Origin: Actinomycetes bacterium
GTDB taxonomy: Bacteria; Actinomycetota; Coriobacteriia; Coriobacteriales; Eggerthellaceae
NCBI GenBank assembly: GCA_023394615.1
Contig: JAEXAI010000006.1
Location: 1-64,000 of the forward strand
Length of the DNA stretch: 64,000 nucleotides
Reading direction: 5' to 3'
Made by a program: the position numbers and the translations under genes. Position 1 is the stretch's first letter, and each line of letters begins with the position of its first letter. The notes below the pieces were generated by a model that did not search any database, was not told where the DNA came from, and was given only the letters and a program-made list of their open reading frames with translations. Of this stretch, positions 8,432-16,949 are shown one piece after another.

Positions 8432-9474
8432 GCAACGTATCAAAAGATAACGTCGTAGTCCGAAACATCTACTACATGCTCGCTTATGCATACAGAGCTT
8501 TGAGTATCAGCGAGTATAGCCGAATCGAGACTGAGAGCTTCGAAAACGTCGATGACCTTTTGGCGGCAATCTTGGCTGCTGGGCTGAGTGCACAGCGTCG
8601 TCGCGGATTCGAGCGAAACTATCTTGAGCTGGAAGAAGATGTCGCTGGCGCGAAGGGGCGCATTCTGCCGAACGGGACTGCCCAGCATCAAGCTCGCCGC
8701 AGCTTGAAAACGCATTGCGCATACGACGAGTTTTCCGAAGATACCTATAAGAACAGGATCCTGAAGACGACCGCTCTGGCGATGCTGCGCTGCGACGACG
8801 TGAGGCAGGGTGTGAAGGCGGACCTCAAGCGCTCGTTACTGCTGATGCGCGACATCGAAGTGCTCGACACGCGCAATATCGACTGGAGCAGAATCAGCTA
8901 CCACCGCAACAATCGCAGCTACCAGCTGCTTATCGGCGTTTGCTATCTGGTACTGCATCATCTGCTTCCGACGCAAGACGAAGGAAAAACCAACTTTGCA
9001 AGTTTTATCGACGCCCAAGAACTGCATGCGCTCTACGAGCAATTCGTCTTGCGCTACTACGAAAAGCACCACCCCGAATTGCAGGTAGGCGCGAAAATAA
9101 TCAATCGCAAGATTTCCGCCAACGCTCCATCCTTCATTCCGAATCTTTGTACGGACATCACGCTTTCGAACAAGAATCGCACGCTAATTATCGATACGAA
9201 ATGCTACGGCAAAATCCTCAAGACTTACCACGACAAGGAAATGCTCTCTCCCGCGAACCTAAACCAAATATATTCCTACACCAGCCATGAGCAATACAAG
9301 AACCCGAAACACGTCGAAGGCATGCTGCTCTATGCGCTGACCGACCGCGACAACGTAGAAGATACAAGTTGGGTAGAAGCCGGTGTGCCGCTGCATTTCC
9401 GTACGCTCGACCTGAGTCTTCCCTTTTCCGGCATCGTCGAACAGCTAGAATCGATTGCACAGATAGTGGCTTAA
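8428..9474 (+). CDS. mcrC: McrC-type nuclease subunit
   Basis: This is the 348-residue partner of McrB. McrC supplies the PD-(D/E)xK nuclease and stimulates McrB GTPase. The N-terminal part (VRNIYYMLAYAYRALS, then a GRILP segment) is typical of McrC. The nuclease core is CTDITL (D243) followed by LIIDTKCYG (D256, K258), then a Q-I-Y-SY segment. The GTG start lies inside the mcrB stop, a GTGA coupling. It ends 36 bases before a convergent histidine kinase, so the operon is only mcrB-mcrC. Confidence 0.92.
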   Translation: MSNVSKDNVVVRNIYYMLAYAYRALSISEYSRIETESFENVDDLLAAILAAGLSAQRRRGFERNYLELEEDVAGAKGRILPNGTAQHQARRSLKTHCAYDEFSEDTYKNRILKTTALAMLRCDDVRQGVKADLKRSLLLMRDIEVLDTRNIDWSRISYHRNNRSYQLLIGVCYLVLHHLLPTQDEGKTNFASFIDAQELHALYEQFVLRYYEKHHPELQVGAKIINRKISANAPSFIPNLCTDITLSNKNRTLIIDTKCYGKILKTYHDKEMLSPANLNQIYSYTSHEQYKNPKHVEGMLLYALTDRDNVEDTSWVEAGVPLHFRTLDLSLPFSGIVEQLESIAQIVA

Positions 9475-9494
9475 GAGCAACTGCACCATCAGGC

Positions 9495-9517
9495 AAAGTG
9501 ATAAGCGCGGTCACTTT
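9495..9517. terminator. Bidirectional terminator between mcrC and the histidine kinase
   Basis: AAAGTGA pairs with TCACTTT across a nine-base loop, with T's following on the plus strand. It lies between two convergent genes and overlaps the kinase stop. Confidence 0.45.
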
Positions 9518-11652
9518 TGCGGTAGATTTGCCCGCTGAACCTTACCCAGTTCCCGATACAGCTCATCAGGATCCACAGGCTTGGTCAAATAGCGGTCCAT
9601 TCCCGCGTCGAAGCAGCGCCGCTTGTCTTCGATGAAGGCGTTCGCCGTCATCGCGATAATGGGCACCGTTTTAGCATCCGGCCTCATCAGGGCACGTATG
9701 GCCTTCGTCGTCTCGACACCGTTTAGCTTGGGCATACGCATATCCATCAGAATAGCCGCATAATGGCCAGACTCAGAGGCCGTGAACTTGCCCAGCCCCT
9801 CTTCCCCATTTTGAGCCCAATCAACCACGCACCCGCGCTTTTCCAACAAGTGCTTTGCCACCAGCGCGTTCACCTTGTTGTCTTCGCACAGCAGCACGCA
9901 CAGTCCTTGCAAGTTTTCAGAAACTTTATCATGGATAGCGGGCTCAGCGGTATCGTCTGCTTTGGCGTTGCGATATTCGTAGGGAAACACAATCGTAAAT
10001 TTGGAGCCTTCCCCCAGTGTGCTTTCCACGGTTATGTCCCCGCCCATGGCGCGCGCCGTCTGCCGCGCCAGGGCAAGACCCAGCCCGGTTCCCTGCACAG
10101 AATCCGAGTACTCATTGCGCTCTTGTTCGAAGGGATTGAAAATACGCGTCAGGAACTCTTCGCTCATGCCGCAGCCGTCATCTTCAACAACTATCTGGTC
10201 GGTAGACCTTGTGTCGGTATGCTCCAGATTCTTGAAGGTCAGAGACACGTGGCCGCCTTCGGGCGTGAATTTCACCGCATTGTTCAACAGGTTCATCAAC
10301 ATGCGCTTGGTCTTCAGCAGGTCGATGCGATACTCAATTCCCACCACCCTATTCGCCGCACTCGGGCAGTTCAGCGTAATATGCTTCTTTTCTGCGGTCG
10401 GGCGAATCATCTGTATGCAGGAAGTAAGCACTTCGTTTTGCGGCACCCAGGAATACTCCATCACCGATTTTCCGCTTTCGATGCGACTCATGTCCAAGAT
10501 GTCGTTGATGATGCTGAGCAAGTAGTCGCTTGACTGCTCAATGCCTCGAAGATAGCCCGCCACCGCTTCGTTTCCCACCAGTTCTTCGCGCGCCAGTTGA
10601 GTGAGACCTATGATGGCGTTCATGGGCGTGCGAATCTCGTGACTCATGTTCGACAGAAAATCACTTTTCGCCTTGCTCGCTTTCTGGGCGACCTGCATCG
10701 CCTGATTCGTCTTGCGAATCTGTTCCTGCTCGGCGTTGTAGAGTTCCGTCACGTCAGTGCGGCTCATCAGAATATCGCGCTTGGAATCATCTAGGTAGCA
10801 GTAGTTCAGCGCCTTGCGCATCATCTTGCCTGCGTCGTCTACCACGCCGAAAGAAAAGCTGTAGGACCCGTTCGAATCAAGCTGGGCCACGATGTTTTCT
10901 AGATCCATACAGGCTAAGGCATGCTCACGATCTTGCGGCACAACCACCTTGTTCACGGCGAATTTCACATCGTCATCGTAGCGCGGCGTTTTCCTGGGGT
11001 TGGTAGCCTCGGCATCCTGCTTGATGTTGTACATGTAAATCAGGCGGTTTTCCACATCGATGATGGCCAGGTAATCGTGCTCAGTTTCCGCAAGCCGCTT
11101 CACTACTTTGCTTTCCAACACCTGCACACTGCGGTCGTAGGCATAGGCGAAACACATAATCTGGTCGGTATCGGGAATCCTCAGGGTGTGGCACTGCAAC
11201 TGGGTCCATTTCAGGAAAGCCGAGCGGTCTTTGCTCATGTAGGTGAAAGCGGTGGCAGTTTCCCCTTCGTTGAAGCGCGCAATCAGGTTCTGCCGATTGA
11301 ACAGTTTTGCAATCTGCGATGCCTCGCTGGCAGATGCCGCCGTTTGCACCACCATTTGGATGTTCTGATCGTAGTCTTCTCCGAAAGGAATCTGGCGCAT
11401 GCTATTCAAGCACTGATTGTAGAACACCTTGTTCAGGGTCAGATTGCATCGACCTTTGTAGATAAGATCCTTGTCGCTCACGCCATCGATAATTTGCAGC
11501 TGACGTCGATAAGCTTGTATGACTGCCTGTTCCCACGATTCGTCAAGCTGTGCTTCCATGAGCGCAGACCCATCTGACGGATAAGCCGCCGGGCTGTTCG
11601 GCGACGCGGGCGATGGTGCATCTGGCATTTCGTTCGGCGATTCGTTTGTCAT
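9511..11652 (-). CDS. Hybrid sensor histidine kinase with C-terminal receiver
   Basis: This 713-residue cytosolic kinase has no evident membrane segment. Residues 1-310 form an unrecognised sensor region, probably PAS-like. A short coiled coil precedes the HisKA domain, SHEIRTPMNAIIGLT with phospho-acceptor H338. The HATPase domain has DDGCGMS and GTGLGLALA. The receiver carries LMDMRMPKLNG with phospho-acceptor D637. Architecture and wording are close to the two larger kinases at 51.6-59.3 kb, so the three are paralogues. No DNA-binding response regulator is adjacent, so output must be elsewhere, perhaps through an Hpt protein. The start ATG has AGAGG upstream. Confidence 0.9.
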   Translation of the reverse strand: MTNESPNEMPDAPSPASPNSPAAYPSDGSALMEAQLDESWEQAVIQAYRRQLQIIDGVSDKDLIYKGRCNLTLNKVFYNQCLNSMRQIPFGEDYDQNIQMVVQTAASASEASQIAKLFNRQNLIARFNEGETATAFTYMSKDRSAFLKWTQLQCHTLRIPDTDQIMCFAYAYDRSVQVLESKVVKRLAETEHDYLAIIDVENRLIYMYNIKQDAEATNPRKTPRYDDDVKFAVNKVVVPQDREHALACMDLENIVAQLDSNGSYSFSFGVVDDAGKMMRKALNYCYLDDSKRDILMSRTDVTELYNAEQEQIRKTNQAMQVAQKASKAKSDFLSNMSHEIRTPMNAIIGLTQLAREELVGNEAVAGYLRGIEQSSDYLLSIINDILDMSRIESGKSVMEYSWVPQNEVLTSCIQMIRPTAEKKHITLNCPSAANRVVGIEYRIDLLKTKRMLMNLLNNAVKFTPEGGHVSLTFKNLEHTDTRSTDQIVVEDDGCGMSEEFLTRIFNPFEQERNEYSDSVQGTGLGLALARQTARAMGGDITVESTLGEGSKFTIVFPYEYRNAKADDTAEPAIHDKVSENLQGLCVLLCEDNKVNALVAKHLLEKRGCVVDWAQNGEEGLGKFTASESGHYAAILMDMRMPKLNGVETTKAIRALMRPDAKTVPIIAMTANAFIEDKRRCFDAGMDRYLTKPVDPDELYRELGKVQRANLPQK

Positions 11653-11739
11653 GGATACCTCTGGGCTTTTAGAGAAGCGAACGTTTCACCTATTATACCC
11701 AACTCACGCACTGCCGGTCGCAAACGTTACCCGTCCCCG

Positions 11740-11809
11740 ACGTGTCAAAGGGACGGGTGGGGTGTCAGGTTCGGCAAAAAACGTGTCAATGTACCCGTCC
11801 CTTTGACAC
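11740..11809. repeat. Two REP-type copies after galT
   Basis: A degenerate copy starts at 11742 (GTGTCAAAGGGACGGGT) and a full 27-nt copy spans 11783-11809 (GTGTCA...TTTGACAC). The second overlaps the galT stop, so the repeat encodes the last residues of GalT. Confidence 0.65.
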
Positions 11810-13228
11810 ATTCAGGAAGTCGTCCCAGCCTGCTCTACCTGCGGAATCGCGCTTGAACACGCCGGTCGCATGCAGCACAGCGGCAAAAACCCGAGCCACC
11901 TCTTCTTCCATGTAGGAAGACATGTCTCCACCCTTGTCCTTGCGCGCACCCACACCGCCGCACCTGGCCGCAAGTATGTCGCGCACACGCCTGCTGTAGA
12001 TTTCCGCCGCCCACGGGGCATGCGCCCGTGTTTCCGCGTTTTCCCGCAGCCGCTGGGCAACCGCGTGTGCAGGAATGCCCCGTTGCGCCGAATCAAGGAG
12101 TACCGATTCCACGGCGGGCAGCTCGCGAGCGAGCCGTGGCGGAAGGATGGCGAGCCCCATAATCTCGATAAGGCCGATGTTCTCACGCTTGATATGATGC
12201 AGCTGCTCTGCGGGGTGAAAGATTCCCCACGGATGTTCAGAATCAGTACGATTGTTGCGAAGCACCAGGTCAAAAATGTATCCGCTCTGCGTGCGGCGCG
12301 CTATGGGATTCACAGCATTGTGCGCCACGCGCTCGCCTGCTGCATTCGTGCTGTGGGCCAGGATGCCGCATCGCTGGTTGGAATAATCATTCCACGTGGC
12401 AAGTATCTTGCTTGCCGCCGCAAGCAAGGCCGCCCGGTCCGCAGATTGCAGGCGGATGGTGCTGGCGGGCCATCGGACGATGCCGCAACGCACGCCAGGC
12501 GTCTCGGGAAGAGTGAAATTCCGCTCAACGGGGGCACGCATAAGCGCAAACGTATGACGTCCGCCCTGGTAGTGGTCGTGGGACAGAATGGATCCGCCCA
12601 CAATGGGCAACCCGGCATTCGACCCGACGAAGTAGAACGGGAACTTGTCGACGAAATCCAGCAGCCGCGCAAAGCACGCATCATCCACCTTCATAGGGCG
12701 ATGCTCTTGGCTTATAACGATGCAGTGCTCCTGAAAATACGCGTAAGGCGAATACTGCAGCCCCCATGTTTCCCCGCCCAGCGTGATGGCCGCTATGCGA
12801 AGCCCCGGCTTTGCAGGATGCGATGCGCAACCGGGATACCCTTCGTTTTCCCAGCAAAGATCACACTGGGGAATCGCAGACGAGGCACAGGGCAGCTGCG
12901 GGGCGGATTCGCTTGCGTCCGCGCGCTCGGCACAAGTGCGGGCGCTGCCCTGGGCACTGGCTTGTGCGATGTCGCGCGGATCTTTTTCGGGTTTGGCCAG
13001 ATTGATGGTGCATTCAAGCGTCCCATAGTCACTCGGTGCCGTCCAACAAATGTTGCGCGCGTCTGCCGATGGGTTCAAATACCCGCCCGCAACGCCCAGA
13101 TCATGCAGGTAGGCAACAGCCATTTCGGGGTCTTGTACGAACAGGTCGTTGAAGCGCCGACGAACTTCGTCAGGCTGCGCAATGCGCTGCGATGCATGTT
13201 CGCCTTGCAATGCACGCTCGCCCGGCAC
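11786..13228 (-). CDS. galT: UDP-glucose--hexose-1-phosphate uridylyltransferase, class II
   Basis: GalT exchanges UMP between UDP-glucose and galactose-1-phosphate in the Leloir pathway. Class II features are clear: TINLAKPEKDP, CDLCWENEGYPG, WGLQYSPYAYF, VGGSILSHDHYQGG and HHIKRENIGLIEVMG-like text. I place the start at GTG 13228, which overlaps the galK TAG by one base, giving 480 residues. The frame stays open to 13393 inside galK, but that stretch resembles nothing in GalT. Class II enzymes usually have about 110 residues before the QPDEVRRRF segment; here there are about 25, so the N-terminal helical region is missing or replaced. The last residues (VSKGRVH) are encoded by a REP element. 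Confidence 0.85.
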   Translation of the reverse strand: MPGERALQGEHASQRIAQPDEVRRRFNDLFVQDPEMAVAYLHDLGVAGGYLNPSADARNICWTAPSDYGTLECTINLAKPEKDPRDIAQASAQGSARTCAERADASESAPQLPCASSAIPQCDLCWENEGYPGCASHPAKPGLRIAAITLGGETWGLQYSPYAYFQEHCIVISQEHRPMKVDDACFARLLDFVDKFPFYFVGSNAGLPIVGGSILSHDHYQGGRHTFALMRAPVERNFTLPETPGVRCGIVRWPASTIRLQSADRAALLAAASKILATWNDYSNQRCGILAHSTNAAGERVAHNAVNPIARRTQSGYIFDLVLRNNRTDSEHPWGIFHPAEQLHHIKRENIGLIEIMGLAILPPRLARELPAVESVLLDSAQRGIPAHAVAQRLRENAETRAHAPWAAEIYSRRVRDILAARCGGVGARKDKGGDMSSYMEEEVARVFAAVLHATGVFKRDSAGRAGWDDFLNVSKGRVH

Positions 13229-14661
13229 TACGCGCCCAGTCTTTCCGCATGAACGCCGCGTGCGCCCGCAAGCACTGGCAAACACGCCTGATAGCCTATC
13301 AGGTCGTTCATCTGTCGTTCGAAATCTTCGGCTTGGGCTGTGGGTACGAAGGCCAAGACACTGCCGCCGAAGCCCCCACCGTGAATACGGCATGCGCCCC
13401 GCCCGTCAAGCAGGTACTCGCACAGCGCCAACACCACCAATGCGGACTGATTGGTGTGCGCGTCGGTGGATGCAGGCGCCACGTTTTGCAGGAACTGCGC
13501 CGATGAAGCCCCCGACCTGCGCGCGCCGTCAAGAAATGTCGCCACGTCCCCCTTTTCCAGCGCTTGCCTCTGATGTGCGACACGTTTGTTTTCCTCGAAA
13601 AAGTGCATCGCACGCAAAGTTGCCCGGTCTCCTGCTTCCGCACGGATAGCAGGAAGTCGAGATAAAAACTCGTCAAAGGGCACCTGCACGAGCCGCTCGC
13701 AGCCAAGGTACTGTGCGACCGCGAACATATCTGTCGGCACCGCCGCGTATTGCGCTGTGTAAGCAGAATGGTCGCAGGCGCTGTTCACCAAACAGAGCGA
13801 ATAGCCGGATGCATCCCAATCGAACTCGATGGGTGTCACTTGCGGAATCGTCTGTGCGAAATCGAATGCAGAAATGCCACCGAGCGCGCAAGCCAGCTGA
13901 TCTTGCACGCCGCACGGTTTTCCGAATCGCTCCCGCTCGACCGACGCTCCCTCAAGAGCAAGGGACACGAGGTCGAAAGACCCGGCACCGAAAAGTGCGA
14001 GGTCGAGAGGCGCGGGGTCGACTGGCGCGTGGTCGACTGGCGCGGGTTCGACTGGCACGGGGTCGAGAGGCGCGGGGTCGACTCGCGCAGGCGCGCTGCC
14101 GCCTTTGCACACCGCCCGTATCATGGCACCCACCAGCACTTCGAACGCAGCCGACGACGACAGCCCTGCCCCAACAGGGATATCCGACTCCACAACCGCA
14201 TCGAACCCGCAAAGGGTCCCGCCGTCGCGCACATACGAAGCGGCCATGCCACGCAGCAGGGAAAGCGATGTGCCCCTCTCAGCCACTCGCGCGTCCAAAT
14301 CCGCGCAATCCAGATTCAGCATGCCGTATCCTTTTGAATGCATGCGGATTCGTCGGCTTGTGTTTGGCCGCGCCAATGCGTAGATACGGCGGTCGATAGC
14401 CGCCGATATGGTGCATCCCCCCTGATGATCGGTATGGTTTCCCGCAAGCTCCACCCGCCCGGGAGCAGATGCGAAAACGAACGGAGCATCGGGCGTGCCG
14501 ACGTGCCCCTCGGCGGTAGGCTGGGTAGCACGTGCGCTATCGGCGCGCGCGGCACCACTTGCGCTGTCGCTCTCGACACATGCGCTCACTGCGTTGTCGC
14601 CGAAGATCTCCTGAAAATGCACCTTCATCCGGCGCAGAACATCAACGTCAGAGCGCATCAT
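13228..14661 (-). CDS. galK: Galactokinase
   Basis: GalK phosphorylates galactose at C1 using ATP. The signature GRVELAGNHTDHQGG (residues 68-82) is a variant of GRVNLIGEHTDYNGG. GAGLSSSAAFEVL is the GHMP ATP-binding loop, CGVQDQLAC holds the catalytic Asp, and RIHGGGFGGSVLAF is motif 3. At 477 residues it is longer than the usual 390 or so. The excess is an Ala/Ser/Thr-rich stretch at about 28-58 and an Asp-Pro-Ala-Pro-Val repeat between the ATP loop and CGVQDQ, encoded by six 15-nt units. Its start overlaps the glycosidase stop by 4 bases and its stop overlaps galT. Confidence 0.93.
   Translation of the reverse strand: MMRSDVDVLRRMKVHFQEIFGDNAVSACVESDSASGAARADSARATQPTAEGHVGTPDAPFVFASAPGRVELAGNHTDHQGGCTISAAIDRRIYALARPNTSRRIRMHSKGYGMLNLDCADLDARVAERGTSLSLLRGMAASYVRDGGTLCGFDAVVESDIPVGAGLSSSAAFEVLVGAMIRAVCKGGSAPARVDPAPLDPVPVEPAPVDHAPVDPAPLDLALFGAGSFDLVSLALEGASVERERFGKPCGVQDQLACALGGISAFDFAQTIPQVTPIEFDWDASGYSLCLVNSACDHSAYTAQYAAVPTDMFAVAQYLGCERLVQVPFDEFLSRLPAIRAEAGDRATLRAMHFFEENKRVAHQRQALEKGDVATFLDGARRSGASSAQFLQNVAPASTDAHTNQSALVVLALCEYLLDGRGACRIHGGGFGGSVLAFVPTAQAEDFERQMNDLIGYQACLPVLAGARGVHAERLGA
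14001..14090. repeat. Six tandem 15-nt units inside galK
   Basis: Units such as GGTCGACTGGCGCGG repeat six times head to tail with one to three mismatches. On the coding strand they give a five-residue Pro-rich repeat. Unit length is a multiple of three, so copy-number change keeps the frame. Confidence 0.85.
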
Positions 14662-16808
14662 AGTCCACCGCCCTCTTCAGGTTCCGCGAGTTTATTCACG
14701 CGCCTGTCGTAAGTGAGGATGCCGTTCGTTTCCTCTTCCACATCCGACAGCTGCGTGTAAACGAACCCGGCCAGCCCTTTGTCTGCCAGCGCATCGGCCT
14801 CAGCCAGAATCTTTTGCACCTGCTCTCGATACGTCGCGACATCAGCGCATACCGCATAGCCATACGAAGTTGAAAGCACACTATGCCCCGGCAAATGACA
14901 GGAAACGCCGCCGAATTCCGATATCACAAATGCACGGGAAGCGTTCTTCGCGGTGCGATACACCTCCAGCGGACGAAAATAATTGTGAACGCTCACGAAG
15001 TTCCCGCAGCCTTGGTCATACCAGCCGCTTACCGCATCGATGGGGCGACTCGGGTCGAGCTTGCGCACCAGCTCGGTTGCCTGGCGAGCGTCGAACTGCC
15101 CCCACGCTTCGTTGAACAGCACCCATACAACAACCGAAGGATGGTTCGCCAGATGTTGCACGGTTTCTTTACAGGTGCGGATCCACTCGGCCCGAAACGC
15201 ATCGCTTGACGAGGCGAGGCCGCGACGATGGCCCACGGTATCATCGGAATAACGATTCCACGATGCGCGGAAAAACGTGGGCTTGTAGCTGCTCTGCCAC
15301 GTGTCGGGCTTGTCACCGCCGCACACCATATCCTGCCACACCAGCATGCCCAGCCGATCGCAATGGTAGTACCACCGCGCGCTTTCCACCTTGATGTGCT
15401 TTCGCAGCATGTTGAAACCAAGGTCTTTGCAGGTCTGGATGTCGAAAATGAGCGCCTGGTCAGACGGCGCAGTCATCAGTCCATCTGGCCAATACCCCTG
15501 ATCTAGCACGCCGCGCATAAAACAAGGTTGGTGGTTCAGGAAAAGCCGCGCGATGCCCTGCGCATCCGGCTGTACCGAAACGCTGCGAAATGCGCAATAG
15601 CCGCTTACGCGGTCTTCGCCGAAGGTCAGCTCGATTTGATAGAGATACGGATCGTCAGGGCTCCACAGGTGCGGGCGTGCGACGCCAATCGACAACACGC
15701 AGGAAATCTCGGTCGCGCCTGTGGCGGCATCTGTGTCGCTGCCCACGCCGCTGGTCGTGTCGCTGCCCACGCCGGTGGAGGCATCGGTGTCGCTGCCCAC
15801 GCTGGTGGCGGCATCGGTGTCGCTGCTGTCGCTGCCGGTCGTGTCGCTACCCACGCCACCGGTCGTGTCGCCATCGGTCGTGTTGCCGCAGGCACAGGAT
15901 GCCTCCCCCACTTGGCGGCCGTCATCGATGAGGCGCGCGATCAAGCACAGGGGCTGCTTGGCACTGCCACGACCCGCACCCTCACCCGCAATCGCCACCG
16001 TAAGCACCAGCCGACCGTCATCAGGGCGCGCGTCAATTGCAAGCGATGCGATATGGGTGCTCGGCACGATTTCCATCCAAACCGTTTGCCATATGCCGCT
16101 TTGGGCCGTATACCAAATACCGCCACGCTCCAGCCGCTGCTTTCCGCGCAACTGCACACCTTTATCACTTGGGTCGAACACGCAAACGGAAATTTCAATT
16201 TCACCTGCATCACGCAATTCATCAGGTGATATGCAATCAGTAATGTCTATCTCGAAGGGAATGTAGCCGCCTACATGCGTACCCGCAAGCTTGCCATCGC
16301 AATAGATTGCGCATGCATAATCCACAGCCTCGAAATGCAGGATGCATCGATGCTCGCGCGGCAAACTAGGCAAACTAGGCAAACTGGACAAACTGGACAA
16401 AGAAACCGTCCGCTTGTACCACAGAAGCTCATTGGGTTGCAGCCGCCGGTTCACACCGGAAAGCGGTGCCTCCGGGGAAAACGGCACACAGATTTGCCCC
16501 TGCCATTCAGAGGGTGCGCTCGCCGTGCGCCAGCTTTCAGCAGCATTGTCGGAAGCGACGATAGCATAGTCCCACCAGCCATCCAGAATGGTGAAGTCTT
16601 GCCGGGCAAACTGTGGTTGCGGATGAGGGGATAGGTCGGGCTGGAGCGGCGACTCGACTTGCGGGGTCGCGGCCGAGACGGACTGCACCGACGGCTCTGT
16701 TTCCATTTGCGTCAGCATCTGCTCGCCCCACACGGTGCTCAGCGGCGCGAACTGTTCGGATACAGGGTCGCGCGGGGCACTTGCCAGCACACGTTTTATA
16801 TCGAGCAT
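14658..16808 (-). CDS. Glycoside hydrolase family 2 protein (beta-galactosidase-like)
   Basis: The 716-residue product has the GH2 order: a sugar-binding jelly-roll (WWDYAI, then WYKRTV and GGYIPFEIDIT), an immunoglobulin-like domain, then the TIM barrel. The acid/base is E567 in LFNEAWGQ and the nucleophile is E631 in VISEFGG. Neighbouring galK and galT make a beta-galactosidase role likely, though beta-glucuronidase-like activity is possible. No signal peptide is seen, so it acts on imported disaccharide. Low-complexity inserts interrupt the fold: an Ser-Leu-Pro repeat in the first domain and a Gly-Ser-Asp-Thr repeat in the second. The ATG has AGGAG six bases upstream and the stop overlaps galK. 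Confidence 0.9.
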   Translation of the reverse strand: MLDIKRVLASAPRDPVSEQFAPLSTVWGEQMLTQMETEPSVQSVSAATPQVESPLQPDLSPHPQPQFARQDFTILDGWWDYAIVASDNAAESWRTASAPSEWQGQICVPFSPEAPLSGVNRRLQPNELLWYKRTVSLSSLSSLPSLPSLPREHRCILHFEAVDYACAIYCDGKLAGTHVGGYIPFEIDITDCISPDELRDAGEIEISVCVFDPSDKGVQLRGKQRLERGGIWYTAQSGIWQTVWMEIVPSTHIASLAIDARPDDGRLVLTVAIAGEGAGRGSAKQPLCLIARLIDDGRQVGEASCACGNTTDGDTTGGVGSDTTGSDSSDTDAATSVGSDTDASTGVGSDTTSGVGSDTDAATGATEISCVLSIGVARPHLWSPDDPYLYQIELTFGEDRVSGYCAFRSVSVQPDAQGIARLFLNHQPCFMRGVLDQGYWPDGLMTAPSDQALIFDIQTCKDLGFNMLRKHIKVESARWYYHCDRLGMLVWQDMVCGGDKPDTWQSSYKPTFFRASWNRYSDDTVGHRRGLASSSDAFRAEWIRTCKETVQHLANHPSVVVWVLFNEAWGQFDARQATELVRKLDPSRPIDAVSGWYDQGCGNFVSVHNYFRPLEVYRTAKNASRAFVISEFGGVSCHLPGHSVLSTSYGYAVCADVATYREQVQKILAEADALADKGLAGFVYTQLSDVEEETNGILTYDRRVNKLAEPEEGGGL
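15714..15885. repeat. Imperfect tandem repeat inside the GH2 gene
   Basis: The unit containing GTGTCGCTGCCCACGCCG recurs about five times with 27-33 nt spacing, sometimes separated by GTGGAGGCATC-like text. It encodes a Gly-Ser-Asp-Thr-rich insert of roughly 50 residues in the second domain. Confidence 0.75.
16361..16396. repeat. Four tandem 9-nt units inside the GH2 gene
   Basis: GCAAACTAG or close variants repeat four times, encoding the Ser-Leu-Pro repeat of the first domain. The spacer upstream of the gene (16809-16949) also holds loose repeats of a TTCCCTGCTTGC/GACTCGTTT pattern. Confidence 0.75.
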
Positions 16809-16949
16809 GTTTTTCTCCTGCTTGCTTCCCTCATGATTTCCCTCATTGCTTTTCGACTCGTTTCCCTGCTTGCTTTCCGACTCGTTTGCCGCTTTGCCAC
16901 ACCGCTCGTCTTCCCGCTTGCTTCCCTGCTCATTTCCCCGCTTTTCTTA

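Noticed and set aside
9763..11577. Long plus-strand frames opposite the hybrid kinase
   Set aside because: They mirror the kinase codons, have no ribosome sites and no domain; the same is true opposite the surface protein, the galactoside operon and the other kinases.
13229..13393. N-terminal extension of galT into galK
   Set aside because: The frame is open but encodes Arg-rich text with no GalT similarity, and galK, with clear motifs, occupies the same DNA. GTG 13228 at the galK stop is a better start.
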